Shown one piece after another: positions 1 to 10,223 of a DNA stretch of 64,000 nucleotides. Where the stretch lies: the NCBI GenBank assembly GCA_010015655.1, contig ML976720.1, positions 238,111 through 302,110 on the forward strand. Direction: 5' to 3'. A model generated the notes under the pieces. That model saw only the letters and a program-made list of their open reading frames with translations, was not told the origin of the DNA and made no database searches. The DNA comes from Bimuria novae-zelandiae CBS 107.79 (Eukaryota > Ascomycota > Dothideomycetes > Pleosporales > Didymosphaeriaceae). The stretch's first letter is position 1. Each line of letters begins with the position of its first letter. The position numbers and the translations under genes were made by a program.

Positions 1-147
1 TTTCTTCTCCTACAAGGACAACGTTGCACAAGGCAATATACGACAACGCCACGCGTAGCACAAGGCCAGCAGAACAAGGTAATACTCCACCAATTATAAC
101 AGAATCCCCATACTAAATCAATTAAACGTAGTCCCGAACAACCGAAC

Positions 148-285
148 AACCGAACGTTTGGCTCTAATAATGCGTTCGTTCGAAGCTCTGTTCGACTCAC
201 CATGCCTGTTCGTTCGTTCGATCCAAAACACCAGAAAACGCCGTTCGGATCGATTGTTCGGATCGAACGTTCTGTTCGTTGGCAG
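148..285. repeat. GTTCG-rich repeated-motif block
   Basis: Short GTTCG/CGAAC motifs occur many times in both orientations in about 140 bases, including GTTCGTTCG and TTCGGATCGATTGTTCGGATCG. The block is GC-normal beside an AT-rich stretch that contains an hAT transposase tail, so it may be the subterminal region of that element. This is inference: no matching second terminus is inside the window. Confidence 0.4.
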
Positions 286-299
286 CGCTGAATGGGCAA

Positions 300-1070
300 T
301 AGAGCATCTAACTTGGCCAGGTATCGCATAAGGATAGATTGAAGAGCTGTATAACTATAATTATAAGGACAGAATAATACTTAACTAATAGGAGATAAAC
401 CTATCTTCTTCTAAGACCACCTAAGCGCTCTTAAGATGGGAGACCTTTGCGCGAAAAGGTTAAGTAAAGGTAAATAAGAAATAATAGGTAGACGGCGATA
501 AGTTAGTAAAGTACCTTAAGCTCTCTTAGTTCGCTATTAATGTTCCTCCTTTTATTTAGCAATAATAGGATAAGCAACGACGACGCTAGCTAAGAGTATC
601 TTAGATAGCTCTTAACGTACTTTCTGCCATGCCTATGAGCGATGGACCTGAGAGAGCTTTTAGCGGCGCAGGTAACCTTATTACGAAGCCCTGTAATTGT
701 CTTAGTAACGATATTATAGGGTATCACGAGTGTATGGCTTTGTGGAAGAGGGCAGGATTAATTAAGATTAGTAATAACTTTATAGAGGACTTAGACAAAT
801 TAGATAATATAGATAAGGAGATATTAGACTAAAACTTTACGCGCTGTTTTTTATAGTGCTCTTTTTTCTTATATTAAAATACTAAGGCACTTTATTAATC
901 TATTTCTGCTATAACATTAATAAGGTATTAATATATTATCTAGTTCGAGCGCCTGCGTGGCTAAAGTAACAATTCTTAATACTAAAATAGCTATTAAGAT
1001 AGATATACTTAATACTAAACGCTAGAATAAGCTTTTGCGACATCTGTAGCGTCCAATAGTGGAACATAAT
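300..1070 (+). mobile_element. RIP-decayed hAT transposon, 3' part
   Basis: This is an AT-rich stretch full of TAG/TAA/TTA. Read on the plus strand around 560-770 it gives the C-terminal dimerisation region of an hAT transposase, ending in an open piece at 629-832. The recognisable core is the stretch reading MSDGPERAFSGAG, followed about 20 residues later by ECMALWKRAGLI. This corresponds to the hAT C-terminal pattern SAEPERVFSGAR...ECLKxWxxxG. Upstream codons are broken by stops. The left terminus probably lies near or before base 1. The element is dead and no terminal repeat pair was found. Confidence 0.6.
629..832 (+). pseudogene. hAT transposase C-terminal fragment
   Basis: A 67-codon open remnant that ends in TAG-type stops upstream and a natural-looking stop at 832. 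It carries the hAT dimerisation motif (PERAFSGA at about residues 7-14) and the downstream ECMALWKRAGL segment. It lacks the zinc finger, the catalytic residues and most of the protein, so it cannot be functional. Its GC is a little higher than its surroundings, which suggests uneven RIP. Confidence 0.6.
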
Positions 1071-1078
1071 AAGCTTAA

Positions 1079-1143
1079 AACGGATGGATTAGATTTCCAT
1101 GGATTTTGTGGATTTTGCATGGATGGATATCCAATCCATCCGT
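1079..1143. repeat. Imperfect inverted repeat (hairpin)
   Basis: CGGATGGATTAGATTTCCATGG at the left is nearly the reverse complement of the right arm, which ends in ATCCAATCCATCCG, around a loop of about 15 bases containing GATTTTG. It could be a short MITE-like insertion, but no target duplication was identified. A small ORF on the minus strand crosses it and is not considered a gene. Confidence 0.4.
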
Positions 1144-2201
1144 GAACATCACTGTCGAAGGGCCTTGGTTCAGATGCTGTCTGCTGCTAGAAGCTGCGCT
1201 TATTCTTGGAGCAGCCATAAGAGAGGTCGCCATCGTGAAGCTGAAAAAAAAAACGATAAAACAGTGACAGAAAAAGCAGATAACCTGACTTTTCATAAAC
1301 GGCGTCTTACATGAGATTGTACGAGTCCTCTCCATGGGCGGTTGATTTGTTTGCGCCGTAATCGGAAGTGCAACACCGTCGTTGCGTGGGATCAATGATG
1401 TGGTCGGAAACAACGTATGCACAAGAACAAAGAGCAAGAGCCCAGAAAAACGTGACAGCCAAGAGCGACCCACGGTAGTGGTGGCTGAGCGACCATGACA
1501 GCAGTGACTACACGAGACCATTCGTGTCTCCCTAGGGAAAAGACACAGACAACACAACACTTATTTGCCTCTGCCGTTGGCTAGATATTTAGGTATTCAA
1601 GAAGCCACAAGAGCAACTTGACCGATCTGCTCCAGTCGTCTTCTGAAAGGCCATCTCGAGAGATTGGAATCTGTTCTCGATCGGCATTTTTGAGGGATTT
1701 ATCGCTGGACGTCGAAGAAGCACCAGTCAAAAGTGAGGACGAGATAGTTACCTTACTAGAAGACGCAGAAATGGTTTGCAAATCGATCTTCCCACGCTGA
1801 GCAAGTTTGGATCTCGTTTCCAGATAAATCTTCTGCCACAGTTAGTATCACAAAGATCAATAAATCGGAAACGTTATGCGCAATTCACTTTACAGTGGAT
1901 ATTAGAGCAATAGGGAATGGTTAGAATAACGACCATCACGATGGGTATTGCACGGAGCCAATATAAATATTACCGCAAAAGGCACCTGGGTAGAGGTGCA
2001 AAGGCAGTACAAGAAATAGTAAGCGAAAATAAACTGTATTTAGACAAATATATTGCACACACAAATACTGTATATACGAAAGAACTTAAAAAATTCTTCC
2101 AAGAAAACACAACAACCGATAGTAGTATACTGTTTGGTTTCCCCCTTCTTCCACCCTCCAATGCCCTTGTGAAGCCCTGGCTTTAGCGGCATAAGCTCAC
2201 T
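1144..2201. other. Intergenic region without a supported gene
   Basis: Small open frames occur on both strands (60-89 codons at 1618-1800 and 1917-2186 on plus, and others on minus). None has a recognisable domain or a convincing start context. The segment next to 2202 is expected to hold the 3' UTR of the minus-strand gene that follows. Confidence 0.4.
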
Positions 2202-4589
2202 TTATTCTCCCTCACCTTCATCCTCTTCAGCTTGAGGCGCATCCCCCTCTTTAGCGGGATCTTCTTCTCTCGAGCTTTTAATCCTCTTAATACGAGCTCT
2301 CGCACTCTTTACGTAACTCCGTTTATCCTTGAGCCCATTCAAATCCTCTCCGTTTACTTCAAGGTACTGTTTGTACATGGTGGCAGTGATTCTTTTAGTT
2401 CGCGCATGGCTTTTGAGAATTGTCTCCATCTCATCGTCTGTCAGGCCTTTCTTGGCCTTCGTTTTGGGTGGCTCACCACCATCATCACTACCGTCTGGAG
2501 GGGGACGTTTGCCTGTGTTCTTGCCTCCGGCAGTCGTATCAGATGGCTTTGGTTTTCTCTTCTGCTTGTCCGGTCTATCTTCGTCGTCATCATCATCGCG
2601 GTCATTGTCACTATCGATTTCCTCTTGTCTCGCCGGTGTGATGTAGTCACGGGGCTCTGGCTTATAGACTTCAGCGAAGCTCTTCGCAAAGGCTTTCGTC
2701 ACCCTGCTCTGGAATGGCATATCCTCGTAAGCCGAAAACCATGAAGCAAACCACCACCTTGTGACCTCGTTGATGAATAGAGTTTTGCCGTTTGGAGCAA
2801 TTCCCAGATCGATTCTGGCACCAACTTCAAGGGAGCTGAAAGTGTTGGGGAAGCGCCGATAAAGACGTCTGTATTGTGCGAGGGCAAAGTTTGCGATTGC
2901 AGCGTAGGTGATGTCGGGGAAGTCGTCGAAGCCCTTCTCTGAGTTAGGATCGAGGCGTGAGACAAGCATGTTATCTGTCTTGTATGTGCAGCGGATGATG
3001 GGTGTTCGAGGATCGTTAGGATCAGACGCGTGGTCCGGGTCGTTGTCAAAGTTTTTTGCGGCTTGACGTGCCTCCGCATCAAGGAGGCGTTTAAGCAACT
3101 CCGGTCTCTTGGCCCCTAATTTTTCATTCTCGCCGAGGCTTTTCAGTAATTCTTTGAGTTCCGTTACCTTCGTTGCCTTGAGCTCTTTGGCTCTCTTCTC
3201 TCTCTTTTGTGAAGTGTGAGTGAAGGTCGTCTTGATGATGTCCACCACGTATGGTACACGTACTTGCTCCTCCCCTCTCAGGCCTTTGTCCCACTTGGTT
3301 GCGACGAAGACTCTTAACTCGCCCCACGAGTAGAGCGACTCTATATATTCCTGATGAATGTACTTGTAAAAGCGCGATTCGTGCAGAATATAGTCCTCCG
3401 CCATCATGGCCAACTCATCCTCTCCTCTCGTCTCTTTGCGCTTCTCTTTGACAAGATCCTCTTTAATGTGCTCCTCACGCCATAATCGCAGGGCTGTTTG
3501 GCATACTGGTTCCTGATGATCCTTCCAATCGAAACGTTCGACGGTGTTAGCGCAACTGCTATGGCCTCTCTTCAGCAGCTGGTATTGCTCCCGCCATGTG
3601 TCTTCTGGCATCTCGCACTCTTTCTTCCATGGATCGCATGAGTGCCAGGCAGGTCTCCAAGCACCTTTACGCTTCTCGTCAATAGCGTCAAAGGCCAAGA
3701 GATCGTGCACCTTGGGATTATCCCAGCCGACCTCCCATTGGCTTGGGTACAGCAACACATTCTCGTGCATGAAGAGCTCATGCGCGCGGGCATCCATCTG
3801 CAGCCTTGATCCAATATTTCGATATGCGAGAATCATTACCCTCTCCCGAGGAACAAGTTTATCCTTCACCATCTTCTGCTTGGTACCTAGAGGGGTTGTT
3901 GGGCTGCGCTCATATTGGTCTTTACTAGGTTTCCTCGGAGCGGGTGAAAAGGTCGCTGAAACAGGCGTTTTCACCTCATGTGGGTAACTTTCGGATATTT
4001 GTTTCGTGAGATCTTGCGCATGGCGTAATGCGGACTTTAGATCGGGAGCATAGATCGTTCGGAAATGATTTTCCTTTCGGAGTATCTCCAAGAAGACGGT
4101 AATATGGTGGAGGAATCGCACGGGCTCCTCTGCTAGTTCTTCGTTGGCCTGGTCTTCGTCGGCATAGTTTGGTATACGTTTCCAAATGCCATCGGGATTT
4201 CGTTGTTTATAGTTCAGTCTGCGTTGTACCCTCATGAAATGATCCTGGGAAAAATACGAATTTGCGGCATTATCGTCAAGTTCCGTGGAGATACCGGCAG
4301 GTAGAAGTGGGAACCGCTCCAATTTCGGGTGCGGGTGGGTGCTAAGTGCATTATCGGCGTGCGCAGGGCGCGAGAGGTTATCGTTGCCCGGATCATCGTA
4401 GTCGGCAGGGAAAAGTATGATCGTGTGGATAGGAATCTTGGAGGAGTCTTCAACTACATACTCTCCTTTGCTTCCTCTTTTTGGCGATAACTTGGAAGAC
4501 GTTTTATCGGGTGTTGATTTAGGGGGCACCTCGGATGGCGAAGACTTCGTACCCTCCGCTGTTGCTCGAACTGCAGTGGTTCTTGTCAT
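2202..4589 (-). CDS. SAP-like / ATP-grasp-like hypothetical protein
   Basis: A 795-residue single-exon frame with an ATG start. Residues 1-50 are Ser/Thr/Lys-rich and low complexity. Residues 50-450 resemble no family I can name but look like globular protein (rich in Trp, Tyr and charged residues). Residues about 470-505 read TKVTELKELLKSLG followed by KRPELLKRLLDAEAR, the two-helix pattern of a SAP motif (DNA or chromatin binding), with basic residues before it. Residues 585-640 contain ARIDLGIAPNGKTLFINEVT followed by WWFASWFS. This resembles the metal-binding end of ATP-grasp-like proteins common in filamentous fungi (RxDxG...FxNExxR, where the Asp and Glu/Asn would bind Mg). Residues 660-672 are acidic, and several Lys/Arg clusters near 676-715 and 760-772 could be nuclear localisation signals. 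The length, sustained frame and lack of stops support a real gene. The catalytic assignment is tentative because the N-terminal half of the ATP-grasp fold was not recognised. Confidence 0.7.
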   Translation of the reverse strand: MTRTTAVRATAEGTKSSPSEVPPKSTPDKTSSKLSPKRGSKGEYVVEDSSKIPIHTIILFPADYDDPGNDNLSRPAHADNALSTHPHPKLERFPLLPAGISTELDDNAANSYFSQDHFMRVQRRLNYKQRNPDGIWKRIPNYADEDQANEELAEEPVRFLHHITVFLEILRKENHFRTIYAPDLKSALRHAQDLTKQISESYPHEVKTPVSATFSPAPRKPSKDQYERSPTTPLGTKQKMVKDKLVPRERVMILAYRNIGSRLQMDARAHELFMHENVLLYPSQWEVGWDNPKVHDLLAFDAIDEKRKGAWRPAWHSCDPWKKECEMPEDTWREQYQLLKRGHSSCANTVERFDWKDHQEPVCQTALRLWREEHIKEDLVKEKRKETRGEDELAMMAEDYILHESRFYKYIHQEYIESLYSWGELRVFVATKWDKGLRGEEQVRVPYVVDIIKTTFTHTSQKREKRAKELKATKVTELKELLKSLGENEKLGAKRPELLKRLLDAEARQAAKNFDNDPDHASDPNDPRTPIIRCTYKTDNMLVSRLDPNSEKGFDDFPDITYAAIANFALAQYRRLYRRFPNTFSSLEVGARIDLGIAPNGKTLFINEVTRWWFASWFSAYEDMPFQSRVTKAFAKSFAEVYKPEPRDYITPARQEEIDSDNDRDDDDDEDRPDKQKRKPKPSDTTAGGKNTGKRPPPDGSDDGGEPPKTKAKKGLTDDEMETILKSHARTKRITATMYKQYLEVNGEDLNGLKDKRSYVKSARARIKRIKSSREEDPAKEGDAPQAEEDEGEGE

Positions 4590-6183
4590 TGGAATGGCCT
4601 ATAATTAACAACTGAATAGCAGTTTTTCGACAAGTCTGTGTCTACGAGAGGCAAGTACTGGCAAAACGCATTTGTGCGATCACAACCTCTTTGTCTACAG
4701 ACATCATCCAAAAGCAACGTCATTGAGAGGTGGCTGGCGGCGTGATGGACACTGAACAAAGAACAAAAAATGCCCAACTGTCCGTTTGCGTGAAATGGAC
4801 ACTTGGACGGTCTGAAGGTTCCTTTGTTGGCTAGGTTGGCTGTTGTTATCTCGAATGTAAAAACACGTGAATTCAGCCACACTGTCTGTGACAACGCAAC
4901 GGCTGCAGTAGGAAAACTTAAGGCTCGATATCTCATTTCCAGTCTGTAAGAAACCTAACTAAAACTATGCGACGTTGGTCGTGCTTGGGAGCAGAGTATC
5001 AAGCGCAGAAACCTACCACCAATGCATAAGCTGGCTCGTTTGCTGTGGTTATAATGGCAACGCCTTCTGGTTGTATCTTATTGTCCGAGTAACACTAACT
5101 GCAGACTTTCCCATCCAGATGAATCTTCTTCCAAACCGTGACACAGCACAGTTATTTAAACGAATAGAATGAATTTACAAGCGCGTACCCACCCATGATC
5201 GCGGCTCTTACGCATAGAACTTTGCCCATATTTTCTCTTAAAAACTTACTAAATTAGTTCAAAGAATCAAGAAACGTAGCTACTCTTTAAAACTAGGAAG
5301 AAGCCAGGTGTCTTGCCATGCGCTCTTCGTGTAGCAGTCGTAAGCCTCGCTAGAGAACGCTCCCACGCTTTTCACGCTTCCCTCAACTCATCAGGATACC
5401 AGAGAGAAGCAAGTGAAGTCAACAACTCTCCCCCGCATCCTTAGCAAGACCACTCAGCGCGTTTCTCCGGCTCCCGAAACCAGCGGGCTGAACAGACCCC
5501 AAAAGAATCCATTCAATTCTCTCATCTCAACAGCCTATCACCTCTCACCGACGACCCTATACACCCGCCTAGCCCTGCCCATCCCACTCCGCCTCCAAGC
5601 CCAATCGACCCGCACAGCTGAACGGCTCACGACCCGAAGCCACCAAGGAACATTTCTCTCGCAAGCACTGGACGGGATCGTGACGGGACAGCGTGGCTTT
5701 CCATTGCGTAGGTGGACGGCCATGAGATTTGATCGTGGGATGTACGTGCCACTGCGTGGGATGCCCACGCGAAAGCGAGAAGATCGACACTCACTTCGCT
5801 ACGGGCCCTTCATTCCCGTCCGCGTGGGCCGTAAACATGCCGCCCGCACATTGATGCAGTTCGTACAGAAGCACATTGCCGTCAGGACGCGAAGGGGACA
5901 GTGTCTGACTTGGAGGCTTAGATTTGTGTTAGGTTTGTTGCGAGAGACGCGAAACAGACGAGTTGTGTCGCGCAGTGGCTATATGTTTCATATTATCACA
6001 CCGCTGCAGCGGCTCATGGCGCGGGTCGCATCTATCTGCAACGAGCACACTGCATCCGCTAACCCAAAGGAACCCACGCCCCAGGCCGTCGATAGTACAC
6101 AATCCGTTGCGTTGGGTGGGACGGGAGCGCTCTGGGTAAATTTTTCCCTCTTCTGGCCAAACAGAAAATCACGAAGAAAACTA
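4590..6183. other. Upstream flank; weak open frame only
   Basis: Bases 4590 to about 5000 should contain the promoter and 5' UTR of the 2202-4589 gene. A plus-strand open frame at 5413-6186 is 257 codons long but begins at GTG. Its first ATG is at about 5721, its product is Arg/Thr/Pro-rich, and no domain is recognisable. It ends exactly at the left edge of the next transposon. I do not call it a gene. Confidence 0.35.
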
Positions 6184-6185
6184 TA

Positions 6186-7975
6186 AGCTAGCGCATATAG
6201 TTCCTGCGCACATAGGGTTCCTGCGCACCGCGCTAGAACACCCCACCTGCACAAAACACGCGATTTCTTAGCAACGCTGCTTATAATTGCTATTAACTAC
6301 ACATAGATTTAAGCGCTGTAGCTACTATAGCTATAGTAGTTATTTCTAAGGTGCTTAGTATAGTAGATCTTTATTACTTAGCTACTAAAGCTTTAGCTAC
6401 GCGCATAGCCTCCCTAATACTCTCTACCTCTATAAAGCGTTAATTTAGGTCTACTTAAACGCGCTTACGCTGACGCTAAGAGGTAGATATCTCTAGCTAC
6501 TACTCAAGTCGTCTTTTCTCTGCTTCTAGGCCTGCAGCTCTAGCATTTGCAGCTGCTAGAGCCTTACCTGCTTTCTATAGGAGTAGCCAGGTGGTACGAC
6601 CTAGATTCTCGACGCTCTGGACGCTGCGCTGCGCTATATAGAGATCGTGAGGGCCCTGGGGAGTAGAGAGGAAGCTCTGGATCTGCTGCTAAGGCTGCTG
6701 CTCACGTGTAGGCGTAGTAGGCCTCTAAGAGACCTGCGACGAGCTAAGCACGTGATTAATGTTAAATAGGCAGATACTAGATGCCTGCTAGCTAGCTTAA
6801 ATTACACGCTCTGTAAAGTCTTCCTCCCTAGCTTAATAATAGCAGGTGATAAAGCGCTCCTTTTTAATAAGTGTAGCGTCGTTGAGTAATGCGAGCTCCT
6901 AGATCTAACGTCTGTAGCTAGACTTAATTATAGAGAAAGGAGCAAGATCAAGAGGCTATAGGACGTGTGAGGTGTGCGCAGGTAGATAGAGGAGCTGTAT
7001 ACGATGTAGCTTGCAGAGCCATAGGAAGTCTATATTAATATAGCTGCCGTGACCGTCGAGTATCAGGAGCCTGTGCTGGCCATCAGATACAGCCGTCTCA
7101 GGTATAAATATACGCTGTAGCCACTCAACACCTATTGCTTTTGACGTCCATCCGTTCTCTGAGGTTGTATAGATCTAGTCAGGTACGTAAGACGAGGAGA
7201 ACCATGTTATCTATAGGCTCTAGCCCTTAAAGATAACTGCGCAGCGTAGTTTCCGCCCTATTACCAACACACACTTAATTATAGAGACCCACTCGCGATT
7301 CTCTGGAGACTAAATATAAGTCTTCTTTTTATAACTGCTAGAGAGTACTCTAGTGTTGGTATATACCCCTAGAGCAACGCCAGTCTCATCCATATTGTAT
7401 GTATTCTCCGCCTGTATGTTAAGCCGCCGTCGAGTCTGCTCATAGAGCTCTAGGAACGCACGTATCTGCTCTAGTGTCGCTGCATCAGCTCTCTGAGCCT
7501 CTAGCTTTCTGCCGACTACAGAGGCAACGCGTGGCTGGCGCCGGAGGAAGTGTAAGAGCTAAAGCTTGCCAACAGGCTAGTTGTCGCTATTTATACGCAG
7601 AATCTAATTTGCTATTTCTTAAGCGCGAGCGTGCAAGGGAGGGTAGGCGCGTGCGTCTTCTTTAAGAATCTATTCTACTAGAAAATCCTCTTATAGAGGA
7701 GTTAGCTACTATTAATGCTAATAGCTAAGCGCGCTGCTAGTTGTACCGTTAAGATAATTACGTAGCGTTAATTTAAGTAACCTATAGGCCTTTATAGTAG
7801 CGCGCTAACTAGAATAGACGCCTGTATTAAGATTGCTAATAGCTAATTGTATAGCTACTTTACGGGCGTCCATGTTAATAAGCGTTGTGGAGAGAAATCG
7901 CGTGTTTTCTGTAGGTGGGGGGTTCTGGCGCGGTGCGCAGGAACCCTATGTGCGCAGGAACTATATGCGCTAGCT
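6186..7975 (-). mobile_element. RIP-dead Fot1/pogo transposon
   Basis: Terminal inverted repeats of about 83 bp bound this 1790-bp element. The left end starts AGCTAGCGCATATAGTTCC and the right end is its reverse complement with a handful of mismatches. A TA duplication flanks it at 6184-6185 and 7976-7977. Each terminus carries two copies of a GTTCCTGCGCAC motif. The interior is AT-rich with TAG/TAA in all frames, as RIP produces. It belongs to the same superfamily as the element at 46736-48403, with which it shares the transposase N-terminus. Confidence 0.9.
6290..7873 (-). pseudogene. Fot1/pogo transposase relic
   Basis: The frame begins at ATG 7873-7871 and reads MDARKVAIQLAI.NLN, then is interrupted by many TAG/TAA codons. 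The first catalytic signature NMDETGVALGVYTN is preserved near 7350-7395, so this is the DDE_1 (pogo/Fot1) family. The N-terminus matches the transposase at 46838 (MDPRKVAFANAIRDLN) residue by residue apart from RIP-type changes. The end of the frame is not determinable, and 6290 is approximate. Confidence 0.75.
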
Positions 7976-7977
7976 TA

Positions 7978-8918
7978 AAAAAGAAAGGTGGAAGATGGGA
8001 GAGAGATCAGCGTCAAGAATGTGCGTCTACACCGTACATAGGCAGGTACGGGTGTGCGTTCAACGGCGCAGCCAACGACCCACGCCGCCCGTCCAACCAC
8101 ACCATTTTTATTTTTCCTCGCTTCCGGGCTTTCTTTACCATACCCTCTACACCGGTATTGCACCGCACGTCTTGCAAAACACTGTGGCTGGTAAATTGCC
8201 CTGCGGGCGTACTGCGGGCGCCGCAATCCTTCAAGCAGGGCGCGCAGGTACGGCTAGCACCAATGTGTGCCGCTTTCCTTCGCTTCGAGAGGCTTCGATG
8301 CGAAGGATACTATAGGAGACGTTATATAGATTAAGATTTTGGGGGGTTATTGGATGAGGAATGGGAGGATGAGGGACGTTGGATGCGGAAATCTATGGGC
8401 TAGCGTGGAGCCCTGGATCATACGCACGAGAAGACATGTATAGAGTTGTTTGTAAAGAGGGCGATGGTGACGGTGAGGTTCTGAAGCGCTCGCAATAGAA
8501 TGCGAAGCTCGTAGTGCTGCATGAAGCAGTCAGACGGTCACACGCGCTTCGTGAGCCACGGTTCCTGCATTGCTGCTGCACGCATACTCTATCCCCCTTA
8601 GAGCAGCGAGAAAAACGCCCTGCGTGCGTGCGGCGGCCCCAAAGCAGGGCTCGAGTTCTGCTGCATGATGATGTCCTCGCACAGCACCCATGCCCTGAGT
8701 ACCTGTGGACAGCCACAGGTCTGGTGGTGAGATTCGCAGAACCTTACCTTTCGACACTTCCGGTGAGAGAGCACATGTTTGGAATAGGAATGACTTGGCT
8801 GGGAGGTAAGCATCGCATCGCATCGCAATAAGCGTGGCGCCTTCCGAATACGATGGTTCATCAGTGTTCACGAAGCATCACCACACCTACACCCACACCC
8901 TCCATCAAACCCTATCTA
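7978..8918. other. GC-normal intergenic segment
   Basis: Overlapping short open frames of about 100 codons appear on both strands, none with a domain or consistent intron structure. An open frame covering 7978-8334 shares frame with nothing supported upstream. The segment separates two TA-flanked transposons (6186-7975 and 8919-10221). No promoter, RNA gene or repeat was recognised. Confidence 0.35.
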
Positions 8919-10221
8919 CTGTGGTATCAGGCAAAAGTGAGGTGAGTGGCCCGCGCACAACAGGGGTGTCGCCAAGATGCCAAGCCATGTAAATTTCGCA
9001 CGCTTGTCCTCTTTTATGTATAAATTTCAGTACCTAGTATAACTACCTTTTGTATTAATTATAGTCTAGCATCTAGCTAGCATGCTCTTAATAAGCTTCC
9101 TAAATACTTTACTTCTAATCGAGTCCCACGCTTCCTATATAATATTACGTAGCTAGCTATATATACGCTACTTACCCCTAGGTAAATTAAGATAATACTA
9201 CTTAATATAGTCCTTTATCTTATTCTACACTACCTTAATTAGGTTAAGATCTGGCGAGAACGCTAGCTAAAAGATAAAGTAAATTCCTTTTAATTATATA
9301 AATAGCAGCGTGCCTAGGAGCGCTATTTTATATAAATTAAAGATATAGATTAAGGCGTAGCTATCTGTAAACAAGAGGTATAACTCTCTTATAATAGCTC
9401 TCCTTATTAATACTCTTCTATTCCTTCTTTTAAAACACTAACGGCCCCTTCGTCGTACCTAAAAAGTAACTTTAAAACATTTAGCCACGCTTCTCATATA
9501 GTTTCTTAATAATATAGAAGGGATCTAATTCCTTTCTAGGGCACCTAGTAACCTACTTCTTATAATGCTAGTTACTAGTTACCTAAGTTTCGTCGCTCTA
9601 GAGGATTATATACTACTACTAGGGAGACTAGTTAGCGTGAGCTTTTGCCTACGTAAGGCGTAGCTAATAATTCTTTTTAGTAAAAGGAGGCTTAGTAAAA
9701 GTAATATAGCAAGTATACCCCTTATTTTATAAAGTATTCTAAATTACGTATTTACTAACGCCTTAGTAAGCAAAGGGACCCTTTATAAGGCGTAGGAAAC
9801 TTATCTACCTCCCCTCTTAAGAGGATTTAATAAATTCTTTAAGCTAGTCTACTTATTTATTTATAAAAAAGAGTAAATAACTAGTGCGCTTCTTTAGCGT
9901 AACGCGTACGCTAGTAATTACGCAGGCAACTTGTCTCTCTAAGACCTTAAGAAGGTTAGTAATAAATAGGTAAGTGTGCCTAGCTAGACGTAAGGTGCGT
10001 ATCTAGAGGCGTTGGTCGCGAGTGAGGTATCGACGAGTTGGTGTTAATGGGGGAGACATTGTGGTGATGTTGTGGTGGACAGCACACGACAGAGGTACAA
10101 GCATTATCATATAAATTACATAGAGCTAATGGTATTTCTGTTTAGTGGCGTCCGTTTTGTATCGAGTCAGGCATCCCTGCTGTGCGCGGGCCACTCACCT
10201 CACTTTTGCCTGATACCACAG
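8919..10221 (-). mobile_element. RIP-dead Tc1/mariner transposon
   Basis: Near-perfect terminal inverted repeats of about 50 bp (left end CTGTGGTATCAGGCAAAAGT, with two mismatches in the first 50) bound a 1303-bp element. A TA duplication lies at 8917-8918 and 10222-10223. The interior from about 9010 to 9990 is AT-rich with stops in all frames. The arms and the segment 9990-10221 keep normal base composition. Confidence 0.88.
9010..10000 (-). pseudogene. Tc1/mariner transposase relic
   Basis: Reverse-strand translation near 9200-9260 gives LAFSPDLNLIKVV followed by a stop and NKIK. This is the Tc1 C-terminal catalytic pattern SPDLNPIENVWxxIK, with the expected acidic residue changed to Lys (G to A). 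Slightly upstream, LLFTDSYALIYI corresponds to the family's LLFMQDNAxxH region. Many TAG/TAA codons break the frame, so it is inactive. Confidence 0.7.
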
Positions 10222-10223
10222 TA

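Noticed and set aside
1075..1560. 161-codon minus-strand frame with hydrophobic stretches
   Set aside because: It overlaps an inverted repeat, has low-complexity Phe/Cys/Ser runs, and has no domain and no intron logic.
5413..8334. Possible gene interrupted by the Fot1-type element: open frames flank the insertion on the same strand
   Set aside because: Restoring the empty site (one TA kept) still gives an in-frame TAA at the junction, the upstream frame starts at GTG, and no domain is recognisable on either side.
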